Notes: generated by a model from the letters alone, not told the origin. Shown: positions 30,725 to 40,248, counted from the stretch's first letter. The stretch: DNA of 64,000 nucleotides from DATBVX01 sp963696675 (GCA_963696675.1 CAVOLM010000058.1:1-64000); one strand, 5' to 3'. Translations and numbers: made by a program.

Positions 30725-30964
30725 ATGGATCAGAACGACGTCCGCACTACCTTGCAGAGAGTGTTTCTCGAGGTTTTCGAGGATGAGCAATTCGAGTTTT
30801 CCGACGGCCTCGGCCGCGAGAGCCTCAAGGCCTGGGACAGTCTCGGGCACATTCGGCTGGTGGCTGCGGTAGAGGAGGCCTTCGATGTCAGTTTCACGAT
30901 TGAGGAAATCGAGAATTTCACGACCGCCGGTAGGATCATCGAGTGCGTGTCGACCAGGAGTTGA
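30725..30964 (+). CDS. Acyl carrier protein
   Basis: 79 residues, acidic, with the 4'-phosphopantetheine serine in DSLGHIRLV at residue ~39 and the following helix AAVEEAFDVSFTIEEIENF. ATG 30725 (MDQNDVRTTLQRVF) is preferred over the longer ORF because it gives standard ACP length. It is followed at 31062 by FkbH. FkbH proteins load a glyceryl group, derived from 1,3-bisphosphoglycerate, onto a dedicated ACP. That makes this ACP the likely carrier for a C3 unit, an inference from neighbourhood. Confidence 0.85.
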   Translation: MDQNDVRTTLQRVFLEVFEDEQFEFSDGLGRESLKAWDSLGHIRLVAAVEEAFDVSFTIEEIENFTTAGRIIECVSTRS

Positions 30965-31061
30965 TCGGGGCATGTGTCGGTCTTCCGTGCACTAAATCTT
31001 GATGCGGTGATCAGCGGCGATCCTGTCCGCCGTCTCGCCTGAACCTCCTCCGAAATCCTGC

Positions 31062-32945
31062 ATGTCAAACGCGCGTTCAAGTCTTGTCGATCTGCCGTGG
31101 TTACCGCGCACGAGTGCCGATTTGCGCTCGCAGCTGCACTCCATCGAAGGCGATGAGAGGTCCGATTGGGGTCCAAAGCTGCAGTCGCTTGCCAACCAGT
31201 ATCTCGCCCTGAACCAAGCCATGGCCGTCGCGAAGGTGCACGACCGCCTGCGCCGCCGGGCACCGTCGCGTTCACTGTCTGAGTTCACGCTCGGGCTCGT
31301 GGGCACCGCGTCTACGGACTTCCTGCGACCGTTTCTCATCGCGACCGCGTTGCGCTTCGGCATATCGCTCGAGATCGTCGCGGCCGACTTCGGCCAGTTG
31401 ATGCAGGAAGCGCTGGATCCGAACTCACGCATCAACTGCTCGAAGCCGCATGCCGTCTTACTTGCCATCGATCATCGAGGCTTGCCGCTGCGCCGGGCGG
31501 GTGCATCGGACTGGCCTGCTTTCGATGCGGAAGCCGCCATCGAGCAGCTGACTCTTGTGCGTGAATCGTTCCGGAAGCACTGCGGCGTTCCCTGCCTGGT
31601 ACAGACACTGCCGGCCGCGCCGGCGCTGCTGTTCGGCAGCTTCGATGCCGCCACTGCCGGCACACTTCGAGCGACGATAGCGACAATCAACGCGCACCTG
31701 GCGCGCGATGTACCTGAGCGCGGCGACGTCCTCGTCGATGTCGAATGGCTCGCGCAAAGCATCGGCCTGGACGAATGGTACGACGACCGTCATTGGTACC
31801 TGGCGCGCATGCCGTGCTCGCAACGGGCGTTGCCCTTGTACGCCGAGTTCGTGGCCCGCTGTCTCGCAGCCATCCGTGGGAAATCTCGCAAGTGCCTCAT
31901 TCTCGATCTCGACAACACACTGTGGGGCGGCGTAATCGGCGATGATGGCCTCGAAGGTATCGCGCTCAACCCGGGCGATGCCCGCGGAGAAGCGTTCCGC
32001 GCGATCCAGGAAGCCGCGCTGGACCTGCGCAAACGCGGCATCGTCCTCGCCGTGTGCTCCAAGAATGACGATGCGATCGCACGTTTACCGTTTCGCTCGC
32101 ACCCGGGCATGCTGTTGAAGGAAGAGGACATCGCGGTGTTCCTGGCGAACTGGGACGACAAGGCGACTAATGTCGAACGTGTCGCGCAGCAGCTCGATCT
32201 CGGCCTCGATGCGATGGTGCTCCTCGACGACAATCCGGTGGAACGCGCTCAGGTGCGACAGGCGCTGCCGCAAGTAGCGGTTCCTGAGCTCGGAGCGGAT
32301 CCGGCAAGTCACGCGCGAGTGCTGCTTGCCGCGGGCTATTTCGAATCGGTTTCCTTCACGCGTGAAGACGTCACGCGTGCGCAGGAGTACCGCAGCAACG
32401 CGGATCGCACCCGCGTGCTCGAGGGCTCGCGCAATTTGGACGATTTTATGACTTCGCTGCAGATGCAGATCCGCTTCGCTCGCTTCAACGCCGCGGGCCG
32501 CAAGCGCATCGCGCAGCTCATCAACAAGACCAATCAGTTCAACGTGACGACGCGGCGCTACACCGAGCAGCAGGTCGAAGCAATCGAAAGCTCGCCGGAG
32601 CGCTATACCCTGCAGGTCTCGGTCAGCGACAAGTTCGGCGACAACGGCATGATCAGTGTCGTGATCTGCGACACCGCCGGCCCGAGCTGGAAGATCGACA
32701 CTTGGCTGATGAGCTGCAGGGTGCTGAATCGGCGGGTCGAAGAGGCGGTCTGTAATCGCATCGTTACGGATGCCAGGGATGCTGGTGCGAAGCGCATCGT
32801 CGGTGCCTTCGTCCCGACCGACCGGAATGGCATCGTGCGCGATTTGTACGAGCGCCTCGGCTTCAAACCCGGCGCGCACGACGGAGAGTGGATACTGGAT
32901 GTGGACGGCTACGAGCCGTTCGCGATTCCCGCGAGCCTATCCTGA
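31062..32945 (+). CDS. FkbH-like HAD-IIIC phosphatase/acyltransferase
   Basis: An intact 627-residue protein. The N-terminal ~270 residues form an SGNH-like region. The HAD domain begins KCLILDLDNTLWGGVIGDDG (nucleophile Asp in DLDNT), with KNDDAIARLPFRSHPGMLL and LLDDNPVERAQVR as later HAD motifs. A GNAT-like C-terminus follows (IAQLINKTNQFNVTTRRYTE, VSVSDKFGDNGMISVVI). This is the FkbH/HAD-IIIC architecture, known to transfer a glyceryl group from 1,3-bisphosphoglycerate to an ACP. The ACP gene 97 bases upstream and the MaoC-SDR gene 23 bases downstream suggest a small ACP-bound pathway whose product may decorate the polysaccharide. Confidence 0.85.
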   Translation: MSNARSSLVDLPWLPRTSADLRSQLHSIEGDERSDWGPKLQSLANQYLALNQAMAVAKVHDRLRRRAPSRSLSEFTLGLVGTASTDFLRPFLIATALRFGISLEIVAADFGQLMQEALDPNSRINCSKPHAVLLAIDHRGLPLRRAGASDWPAFDAEAAIEQLTLVRESFRKHCGVPCLVQTLPAAPALLFGSFDAATAGTLRATIATINAHLARDVPERGDVLVDVEWLAQSIGLDEWYDDRHWYLARMPCSQRALPLYAEFVARCLAAIRGKSRKCLILDLDNTLWGGVIGDDGLEGIALNPGDARGEAFRAIQEAALDLRKRGIVLAVCSKNDDAIARLPFRSHPGMLLKEEDIAVFLANWDDKATNVERVAQQLDLGLDAMVLLDDNPVERAQVRQALPQVAVPELGADPASHARVLLAAGYFESVSFTREDVTRAQEYRSNADRTRVLEGSRNLDDFMTSLQMQIRFARFNAAGRKRIAQLINKTNQFNVTTRRYTEQQVEAIESSPERYTLQVSVSDKFGDNGMISVVICDTAGPSWKIDTWLMSCRVLNRRVEEAVCNRIVTDARDAGAKRIVGAFVPTDRNGIVRDLYERLGFKPGAHDGEWILDVDGYEPFAIPASLS

Positions 32946-32968
32946 GGCTCGCGCTTGCCGCAGTCTTC

Positions 32969-34414
32969 ATGAGCAATCGCTTCAGTACAGAGCTTCGCGT
33001 GTCGCTGGCCGACAGCCTGGCCTTTGCGCGTCTCAGCGGCGATTACAATCCCCTGCACGTCGATCCGATCTATGCACGGCGAACGCCTTTCGGCGATAGC
33101 GTCGTCCACGGGATTCACCTGCTGCTCGGGTCGCTCGAGCAGATCGTGGGCGCCGGGTTGCTGGACGGCGTGATCCCAGTCGAGTGCTCGGTCACCTTCA
33201 ATAATCCAGTCCGCACCGCATCGAAGATCGCAATCGATGCGAGCCTGGATCAGGACACGCAGCGGCTGCGTCTGACTGGCGAGACGCAACAACGAACCGC
33301 GCTCGCTGCTACCCTGAGATTCGCCAGTTCGTCGACAACCGGGAACTCGACTGTAGTCGATCGATTTGAACACCCGCCTGCGACGCCCACTGCGGCACCT
33401 TTTCCGCCGTGCCCCGATGCAGGCGATGTGCAGCTGCGGCTCGGTCGCGCGCAGCTTTACGAACTGTTTCCTCGACTCGCCCGTTGCCAGGCGCAGGATT
33501 GGATCACCGACCTGCTCGCCAGTACGCAAATAGTCGGCATGCAGTGTCCGGGGATGAACTCCATCTATTCCGGCTTTAAGCTGCGGCAGATCGAGAGCGG
33601 CAGCCCAGTCGCCGGGCTGATGCAATATCGGGTCGCGAAGGTGAACGAGCGGTTCAAACTCGTTCGCCTGCACGTGCGGGGCAGCCACTTCCAGGGCGAT
33701 CTCGAAACCCTCTTTCGCCCGCCGCCCGTCGATCAGCCCTCACTGTCTGAGATCAGCCGCAGCGTACCGGCGAGCTGCTACGAGGGGCATCACGCGCTCG
33801 TGGTCGGCGGCTCCCGCGGTCTTGGCGAGCTGGCAGCCAAGGCCGTGCTGGCGGGCGGCGGAAAGGTGACGATCACATACGCGCGAGGGCGGGATGACGC
33901 ACAGCGCATCTGCCAGGAAGCCCGGACGATGCAGCGCGACTGCTCCGCGCAGCAGCTCGAGCTGGCCGCACTGCAGTCGGGGGAACCGCCCGACTGGCTC
34001 GCGTCGGGTGCCTTCACTCATGTGTACTACTTCGCTTCGCCACACATCGGCAGGACTGCTGACCAGCAGTGGAATCAGGACCTTTTTGTTCGGTTCAGCC
34101 ACGCGTACGTGGACGCTTTCGCGACGCTCGTACGAGCAGTTTCGGTCGCAGTCCCGCCGGGCAACCCGCGCGCCCGATTCCTGTATCCGTCTTCGATTTT
34201 CGTGGAGCGCCCCGAGAAAGGCTTCGCCGAGTACGCGGCGGCCAAGGCTGCCGGAGAAGCGCTGTGCGATGATCTCGCGCGGCATTACCAGACGACGATC
34301 CTTCATCCGCGGTTTCCGCGTCTGCGCACGGATCAGACCAGCGCCCTCCTCGAGACAGGAATACAGGACCCGTTGCCGATCATCCTGGCGGTCGTGCAAC
34401 AGCTGCACGAGTGA
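32969..34414 (+). CDS. MaoC-type hydratase fused to a short-chain dehydrogenase
   Basis: An intact ~481-residue fusion. Residues 1-125 are a MaoC/hot-dog hydratase with the active-site signature FARLSGDYNPLHVDPIYARR (Asp and His) and VVHGIHLLLG. A ~130-residue linker follows. Residues ~270-481 are an SDR with NAD(P) motif HHALVVGGSRGLGELAAKAV, a serine in FLYPSSIFV and the catalytic pair in FAEYAAAKAAGE (YxxxK). Start at ATG 32969, because the longer ORF begins inside the FkbH gene. Hydration plus reduction of an acyl-ACP or acyl-CoA is the natural inference, next to ACP and FkbH. The TGA overlaps the GTG of the next gene. Confidence 0.8.
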   Translation: MSNRFSTELRVSLADSLAFARLSGDYNPLHVDPIYARRTPFGDSVVHGIHLLLGSLEQIVGAGLLDGVIPVECSVTFNNPVRTASKIAIDASLDQDTQRLRLTGETQQRTALAATLRFASSSTTGNSTVVDRFEHPPATPTAAPFPPCPDAGDVQLRLGRAQLYELFPRLARCQAQDWITDLLASTQIVGMQCPGMNSIYSGFKLRQIESGSPVAGLMQYRVAKVNERFKLVRLHVRGSHFQGDLETLFRPPPVDQPSLSEISRSVPASCYEGHHALVVGGSRGLGELAAKAVLAGGGKVTITYARGRDDAQRICQEARTMQRDCSAQQLELAALQSGEPPDWLASGAFTHVYYFASPHIGRTADQQWNQDLFVRFSHAYVDAFATLVRAVSVAVPPGNPRARFLYPSSIFVERPEKGFAEYAAAKAAGEALCDDLARHYQTTILHPRFPRLRTDQTSALLETGIQDPLPIILAVVQQLHE

Positions 34415-35277
34415 ATCCGGTGGCTGGAGCCAGCATTACGCCGATCCAGGAGGAGCATCTGCAGGAGGTGGGGCGGTTCCTGCATGACAATCTCAATCAG
34501 CGGATCTCCGCGGCCGCCTGGATCGCATCCTTGACCCACCATTGGAGCGAGGTGCGCCCGAACTACGGCATGCAGTTACGTGACGGTTCGCGCCTCGTGG
34601 GTGTTCTTTGCGCGATCTATTCCGACCAGATGATCGCTGAGCGCATGGAAAAGTTCTGCAATCCCCACAGCTGGTGCGTGCTCGCCGACTACCGCCGCCA
34701 CAGCATCGGACTGGTGCTGTCGATCATCAAGCAACGCGGCTATCACTACACAATGCTCACGCCGAATGCGAAGGTCGCCGAAATATTTCGACAACTGCGC
34801 TTCAGGGACCTCGGTGAGCAGATCGCCCTTTTTCCCAATATTCCGACGTTTCGAGCGGCGCGCGGCGCAGTCCTAGAGGCTCGGCGCGACATGATTGGGT
34901 CGCATCTGCCACCGTCGGTGCGTCGTGACTTCGAGCTGCACCAGGACATTCCCTGGCTGCGCTTTCTCGCCTTCGGCCGGGAGGGCGATACTTGCCTGGT
35001 GGTGTACAAGGCCGGGCGGTGGAAAAGGATGCGCAGCGCCCGCATCCTGCACGTGAGTGATCCCGCGGCGTTCCGCAGACACCGGTCTCTAATGACGCAC
35101 TATTTGCTGGTGCGGGAGGGGTTCGTGACGAGTTCAGTGGAAACCCGCTTCATCCGCGAATTGCCGCCCCTCGCCCACTGCCGCTCCCGCACGCAGGCGA
35201 AGTTATTCCTGAGTCCGACCTTGAACGACTCCCAGATCACCGACCTGTACAGCGAGCTCGCGGCGCTCGATATCTGA
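34411..35277 (+). CDS. GNAT-like acyltransferase-type protein
   Basis: 288 residues from a GTG that overlaps the previous stop (GTGA), so translationally coupled. The first ~150 residues follow a GNAT fold: GVLCAIYSDQMIAERMEKFC as the core strands and WCVLADYRRHSIGLVLSIIK in the acetyl-CoA loop position, then TMLTPNAKVAEIFRQLRFRD. The C-terminal half is unclassified. Family membership is by pattern only. As last gene of the ACP-FkbH-MaoC/SDR set it is a candidate for moving the finished acyl group from its carrier to a sugar. It is convergent with the Tat protein gene at 35278, the stops being adjacent. Confidence 0.6.
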   Translation: MNPVAGASITPIQEEHLQEVGRFLHDNLNQRISAAAWIASLTHHWSEVRPNYGMQLRDGSRLVGVLCAIYSDQMIAERMEKFCNPHSWCVLADYRRHSIGLVLSIIKQRGYHYTMLTPNAKVAEIFRQLRFRDLGEQIALFPNIPTFRAARGAVLEARRDMIGSHLPPSVRRDFELHQDIPWLRFLAFGREGDTCLVVYKAGRWKRMRSARILHVSDPAAFRRHRSLMTHYLLVREGFVTSSVETRFIRELPPLAHCRSRTQAKLFLSPTLNDSQITDLYSELAALDI

Positions 35278-36640
35278 CTAGAGTCCTGATTTGGGGACCT
35301 TGTAGACGTAGACGGGCCCATCAATCGCAGTGAGCACGACGATGGCCGACTGCCCGTTGCCCATATCCTCAATGATGTTCCACTTGGAGTATGTGTCGTC
35401 GTTTCCGTTCGCCGGTACAAAAGGCGGAGTGCCACCCGGGCTCAACTTGGTCCATACCCACGAGCCGGCGGCATCGTACTGGACCTGTCCACCGACGATC
35501 TTGGTGGGAATCCGCAGACGATAGATAGCGCTCCCGGTACTTACAGGGTTCGCAACGGCGATCGTATGGTTCGCCTGGACGTACGCGCCGCCAGCGCCGC
35601 TTTCGAAAAAGCCCGTACCAGACACGTTGCTCACCGCCTGCCAATCGTCTGCGGCACCCGCCTTGTCCATGGAGAACACCCAGATCTTATTGCCGAACGA
35701 GCCACCAACGATCATGACCCGCAGGTCGTGGGCGATCACAGTCCAGCTGTTGAAATTGTCGAGCGAGTTTCCTTTGTGATAGACGGTGGATTGGCCGAGA
35801 TTCGCGCCGGTCGTATTCACTGACCAATAGTAGGGGTTGTTGACGTTGTTGTTACCGCCCACGGCCCAAACCTTGTGGGAGACACGGTCCCACGCGGCTC
35901 GACCGAAGCCAGTGGGGGTCGAGTCGGCGCCCATGAAAGTTTGGCTTGGGATGAAGATTCCAAGGGCCCAGATCAGCAAGCGTCCACGGCAGCGGGGTTG
36001 TTCCGGCCCCGAGCGCATCGCGGTTGTACGAGATAACCGCGTGTGTCGTACCGCCTCCCGGGCTCGTATAGGAATTCTGCTCGGGAAACCATACTCGGCC
36101 GTCGCCGTAACACTCGAAGGTGCTGTGCATGGCTCGGGGCCTACCATCGGCGTTTACCGCACCCAGCGGGCCCACGCTGTCATTAAATACAATGTGGGAC
36201 TGCGGCGTCGGATCGCTGAGTCGTCGCCAGGCCGGCGTCTCGCTCCGCATCGAGATTGCGTAGCATTCATTGCCTGGGTAGTCCGCATGTCCGCCATTCG
36301 CGCACAGTATGTACTCGCCTCTCGGCTGATCAACTCCTCCACCCGTCCATGCGGCCGTGATGCTGTTGGGACTGCTACCCGGATTGTTCGGCACCGGATT
36401 CGGCAACACGTTCTCGATAGTCTGATTGGCTGCACCCGCTACCGTGGTCCAGCTGCCCTCCGCTGCATTGACAAACCATGCGGGAGCCGGCCCTACTGTC
36501 CCGGGCTCGCATGAGGTCAGCACGGTGCTGCCGCCTACGCTGATCGCAGGGGGCGGACACGGCGTCGCCGCGCGCCCCAGCAGCGGCACGGCGAGAGCCG
36601 CAAAGCCAGTGGAAGAGCGAAGGAATTCTCTGCGTCTCAT
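35278..36640 (-). CDS. Tat-exported, possibly kelch-like propeller protein (one frameshift)
   Basis: Start at ATG 36640 gives MRRREFLRSSTGFAALAVPL, a twin-arginine signal. The mature start is RAATPCPPPAISVGGSTV, very like that of the Tat protein at 26877-29019. Segments such as GEYILCANGGHADYPGNEC, WRRLSDPTP, HKVWAVGG, IVGGSFGNKIWVFSMD and VYKVP resemble kelch/propeller blades (GG then W at fixed distance). The frame changes near 35970; dropping one G joins WTLADL to ALGIFIPSQTF. Repaired length is about 454 residues. The function is unknown; an extracellular sugar-binding or oxidase-like propeller is a guess. Confidence 0.6.
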
Positions 36641-36801
36641 TGCGTGCTCCGATCGTTTACGCGTCATGTGTGGGCTGCGGAGCAGACATCTGCTCACGCC
36701 GCGGGAGTAGCCCAAGCTCAGCGATTTGCAGATTTAACTTCTATAGCCGCTTCGACGCAATCGTCTCTACTTACCGACAGTTTCACCGACAGGCCTTCCA
36801 G

Positions 36802-38154
36802 CTAAAGCTTCCCGCCTGCGAACGGCGGCGAATTGTGACGCAGTTCTCGTCTGGAATGCTCCACAAGGGCGTCCAGAAGCGCTGCGAGCTGTCCGGCCTG
36901 AGTCCGACGCGAATAAGTCGCGACGCTCGCTGCTTCGGCCCTATGCCACGTGCCGCTCTTGATTTGCGCAACGAACTGCAACAGCGCTTGTTCGATATCG
37001 GACGTCGAATCGAGCCGCGCCACGAGCCCCGTGCCGAGCTTGTTCATGGTCTGTGCCGTGTCCCCCTGCGGGTCCGTCAGCGCAAGGATGGGTCGAGCGG
37101 CTCGCAGATACTCATAAAGCTTCGCCGGAATCTGCGCGTTGCAGTTTGCAGCCTGCAATATCAGCAGACCATCGACTGTCATCATCTCCTGCAGCGCCTT
37201 GACGTAGTCGATCGCTGCCTCGAGCCGAACCACATCCTCGATGTCGAGCCGTCGCAGATCCTTGCGGAAATCGGCCTCATCGCCCGAAGCGCGTAACACG
37301 ATCTGCAGATTGCCAGCCGAGATCAATCCGCGGCTCTTCAGGGACGCAATCGCTGCAAAGAAATGCGTCGGATCGCGTTCGCTGCGGTAGATGATGCCGC
37401 TGTGAAGCAGCGTGATCGGACGGTCAGCCTGATGCGCACGGACCGTTGGCAGCGACAGCTCCGCGCGCTTGTAGATTTCCTCGTCGTAGCCATTCTCGAT
37501 CAAGACCAGCTTGCAGGGGGACAGGTCTGGAAATCGCTCCCTATACATCGTGATCGCGCTCGGAGCCACGAATACGAGGCGGTCGGCCGCGAGCACGATC
37601 TCGCGCTCCAGCTTCCGCCAATGGCGATTCGCAGCCGGCTCGGTCGGCCAATCGTGCTGCCACATCGGATCACGAAGCTCCGCGACCCACGGCAGCTGCG
37701 AGCGGCGCGCGACCTCCATGCCAATCCAATGGGCAGTGGCGATTGGAAACGTCGACCACACCGCGTCGATACGTTCATTGCGAATCAATCGCAAAGCCTT
37801 GTGTACCGCCCAGAGTCGCCAGCTCGCCCAGCGGTCTGGCAACGCCAAGAAATTCGGATAGCGCCCGAACAGTGCCAGGTGCCTGGCAGCGTCCAATCCG
37901 AACGCGCGATGCACGGCAAGGTGCGCAGGCACCTCGTTGCCCTGCATTTCCGCTATTGAGTCGTAGGCGCGAACGCCAACCGTGAGCACTATCGGGCGCC
38001 AGTGAAATGCAGGCAGATGCTGAGCGAAGCGCAGCGTGCGTTGCATGCCGCTGCTGCCTTTCATCGGCGGAAAGTGAAACGCGATTAGCAGCACGGTCCG
38101 CTCGCAGACTGAACCGTCGGCTTGCGTCGCGCCCTGGCGCTCGCTGAATTTCAC
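36802..38154 (-). CDS. Family 4 glycosyltransferase
   Basis: An intact GT-B glycosyltransferase of about 450 residues. The N-domain opens TVLLIAFHFPPMKGSSGMQR. A VWSTFPIATAHWIGMEVARR segment and the donor-side domain (LLHSGIIYRSERDPTHFF, then IPAKLYEYLRAARPILALTD with the E-x7-E-like acidic residue) follow. GTG 38154 is taken as start because it overlaps the TGA of the hydrolase gene (GTGA) and removes a 16-residue extension with no pattern. It should add one sugar to the lipid-linked repeat. It sits last in the ACP, double hydrolase, GT4 run; the Tat gene begins 161 bases further on. Confidence 0.8.
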   Translation of the reverse strand: MKFSERQGATQADGSVCERTVLLIAFHFPPMKGSSGMQRTLRFAQHLPAFHWRPIVLTVGVRAYDSIAEMQGNEVPAHLAVHRAFGLDAARHLALFGRYPNFLALPDRWASWRLWAVHKALRLIRNERIDAVWSTFPIATAHWIGMEVARRSQLPWVAELRDPMWQHDWPTEPAANRHWRKLEREIVLAADRLVFVAPSAITMYRERFPDLSPCKLVLIENGYDEEIYKRAELSLPTVRAHQADRPITLLHSGIIYRSERDPTHFFAAIASLKSRGLISAGNLQIVLRASGDEADFRKDLRRLDIEDVVRLEAAIDYVKALQEMMTVDGLLILQAANCNAQIPAKLYEYLRAARPILALTDPQGDTAQTMNKLGTGLVARLDSTSDIEQALLQFVAQIKSGTWHRAEAASVATYSRRTQAGQLAALLDALVEHSRRELRHNSPPFAGGKL

Positions 38155-40016
38155 CAGCTGTCTATCCAGTCGCGCACCGAATCGGCCGCCTGGCTGCGCC
38201 ACACATCGCGCGAGAACGTGTGGTCCGCCTCGGCGAGATCCAGACGCTTGATGCGCGGATTCGCCAATAGGCCGTCCCAGGTCTTTGACTCCTTCACCAC
38301 TTCGTCGAATTCCCTCGCGATGTAGTCTCGTCCGCTCATAAGAATCAGCACCTGGCCGTCGAAACTCCTGAGGCCGACGGCGGTCTTGATCGGTAACGGC
38401 AGGTCGGCGAGATCCTCATAGGTCGAGGCCACCTGTTGCGGCACGGCGTTCGCCTGCAAGCCGGCCCAATAAGCGCGCAACACTCGGGCCAACTCACCGA
38501 GAGATTCCCAGACCCTGAATTTCCCCGAGAAGACCTTGCGCCAGAATTCACGCGACAAGAGGCGCTGCGAATAATAGTGCTTGACGATGACGCGAGCGTG
38601 GCTTTCCTGCGTGCGCACCCATGGATTGATCAGCGCGACGCCTTTGACTCGCGGGTCCTGGAACGCATAGAACAGAATGCCGCTCGCGGATTCGCATTCG
38701 CCGAACAACACCACCTCCTTCAACTGCGGCTCCCGGGCCAGCAGCGCGTCGATGGCGGCGCGGATGTCGGGATTCGAATGCTGAAAGCCGCGATGGGCAC
38801 CGCTGCTGTCGCCCATGCCGCGCAGGTCGAACCTCAGCACCGGGTAGCCGGCCGTCACCAGCGTACGCGCGAGCGACACGAATTGCCGATGAGCCCCTGC
38901 TCGATACTGCGGACCCCCGGCGACCACGATGACCACGCCGCGGCGGGCGGTGCTTTCCGCCCGGTGCAGCACGCCAACCAGGTCTTCACCCTCGCAAGGG
39001 AACACGACGGGGTCCTCCGGCGTCCCCTCCGCCGAACCTCTACTAAATGAATGCGGGCCGGCATTTCCCACCGGACAGGGCCTCGGCGTTGGCGACTTCG
39101 CTTGCGCGACTACCGCCGCCAGCAGTTGCTCGGTCGCGTATAACAGTTGCGGCGCCACGACGCGTTCGTGCACGTGCCAGAAGAGCGGGCCTACGACGCA
39201 CTTGAAATCCAGGGCGATATCGGCCGCCCGAAATGCTTCGAGCGCCTTGCGATTCGCCTGCGACACCGGTGCTTCTTCGGAGGCGACCACTTCCAACCAC
39301 AGCAGCCGACAACGCCGCAGCTCCTGCGGCTCCTTGAATTTCACCTCATCGAGTTCCTGCGCCAGCGTCGGATTGATGTGGTAGCCCGAGACTTCTAGCG
39401 TTTCGCCGTTGCGCGACCAGCGCCGCAGCTCTTCCGTGGATCTGACGCCGTCGGACTGCTCGAGCTCGGCCGCAACCCTGATGCGCAAAAACTGGGTGTA
39501 GAAGGTCTTCCCCTGCATTACGGGCTGCCACAGCAGCAGACGCTCGATCCCCGGATCGCCGCTCGCGAGTTCGCTGGCCATGACCGCGCCCAGCCTCACG
39601 CCCCAGACGGTGCTGCAGCCGTGGCCCTCTGCCCGCAACCATTCGATCCCGAGTCGCAGATCCTCGCGCCACCCGGACCAGGTGCCCTGCGCATGTTTCC
39701 CGGTGCTGTCGCCGGTTCCGTACGGATCGAGGATTAACGTGCCTATGCCAAGACCGGCCAGTCGGCGCGCCTGCGTCGACACCATCGATCGACATCGGTT
39801 CAGCTCTTCGCCGAACGACGGCACGAACAGCACATCGCCGATGCGCGCGGGGAGGCCGAGCGGCTCGTAGTAGAGCGCTGTCAGCAAGCCGCGCGATCCC
39901 GCGAGACGCAGCGGCCGAACGGTCACCTTCCGGTCCTTCGCGAGCTCGGCAGCGGACGGCGTCCCTCGCAGTGACTCGGCTTGACTTGCCGGCGCCCTTT
40001 CAGGCCAGCTTGTCAT
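38151..40016 (-). CDS. Double alpha/beta hydrolase: exosortase A-associated hydrolase 2 fused to hydrolase 1
   Basis: One intact ~621-residue ORF carries two complete alpha/beta-hydrolase units. The first (residues ~40-290) has GDVLFVPSFGEELNRCRSM, DPYGTGDSTGKHAQGTWSGW and WGVRLGAVMASELA. The second (~320-621) has VVIVVAGGPQYRAGAHRQFV, RFDLRGMGDSSGAHRGFQ, LFGECESASGILFYA and a final LDLAEADHTFSRDVW with the catalytic His. In other exosortase-A loci these are two separate genes (TIGR03101 and TIGR03100 types); here they are joined without a stop. The first unit's nucleophile elbow is GVRLG, without a Ser or Cys; the second has GECES. The ATG at 40016 overlaps the ACP gene by 17 bases. Likely a thioesterase/esterase for acyl-ACP or glycan esters. 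Confidence 0.8.
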   Translation of the reverse strand: MTSWPERAPASQAESLRGTPSAAELAKDRKVTVRPLRLAGSRGLLTALYYEPLGLPARIGDVLFVPSFGEELNRCRSMVSTQARRLAGLGIGTLILDPYGTGDSTGKHAQGTWSGWREDLRLGIEWLRAEGHGCSTVWGVRLGAVMASELASGDPGIERLLLWQPVMQGKTFYTQFLRIRVAAELEQSDGVRSTEELRRWSRNGETLEVSGYHINPTLAQELDEVKFKEPQELRRCRLLWLEVVASEEAPVSQANRKALEAFRAADIALDFKCVVGPLFWHVHERVVAPQLLYATEQLLAAVVAQAKSPTPRPCPVGNAGPHSFSRGSAEGTPEDPVVFPCEGEDLVGVLHRAESTARRGVVIVVAGGPQYRAGAHRQFVSLARTLVTAGYPVLRFDLRGMGDSSGAHRGFQHSNPDIRAAIDALLAREPQLKEVVLFGECESASGILFYAFQDPRVKGVALINPWVRTQESHARVIVKHYYSQRLLSREFWRKVFSGKFRVWESLGELARVLRAYWAGLQANAVPQQVASTYEDLADLPLPIKTAVGLRSFDGQVLILMSGRDYIAREFDEVVKESKTWDGLLANPRIKRLDLAEADHTFSRDVWRSQAADSVRDWIDSW

Positions 40017-40248
40017 TGATGAATCTTTCAAGTGAGCCGACGGTCTCGAAGACGTCCGCCGACAACTCATCATCTTGGACGGTGATCCCGAATTCATCTT
40101 CGAGCGCCGTCAGGAGCGACACGACCGCCATCGAGTCGAATCCAGGCATCGAGCCCATCAGCCGCGTGTCCGGTCTGAAGTTTTCTGCCCTGTCGCTCAA
40201 CATGAGCGTGTCGCGCAGGATTCTGGTCAGCTTGGTCAGTGTATCCAT
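40000..40248 (-). CDS. Acyl carrier protein, exosortase A system-associated
   Basis: 82 residues from ATG 40248 (MDTLTKLTRILRDTLML), with the phosphopantetheine serine in GFDSMAVVSLLTALEDEF and a C-terminal ETVGSLERFINDKLA helix. The longer ORF to 40338 is ignored because its extra 30 residues are not ACP-like. It overlaps the double hydrolase, so carrier and hydrolase are translated together. It differs clearly from the ACP at 30725 (DSM versus DSL). It is a plausible acceptor for the acyl group activated by the ligase at 20610. Confidence 0.85.
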   Translation of the reverse strand: MDTLTKLTRILRDTLMLSDRAENFRPDTRLMGSMPGFDSMAVVSLLTALEDEFGITVQDDELSADVFETVGSLERFINDKLA

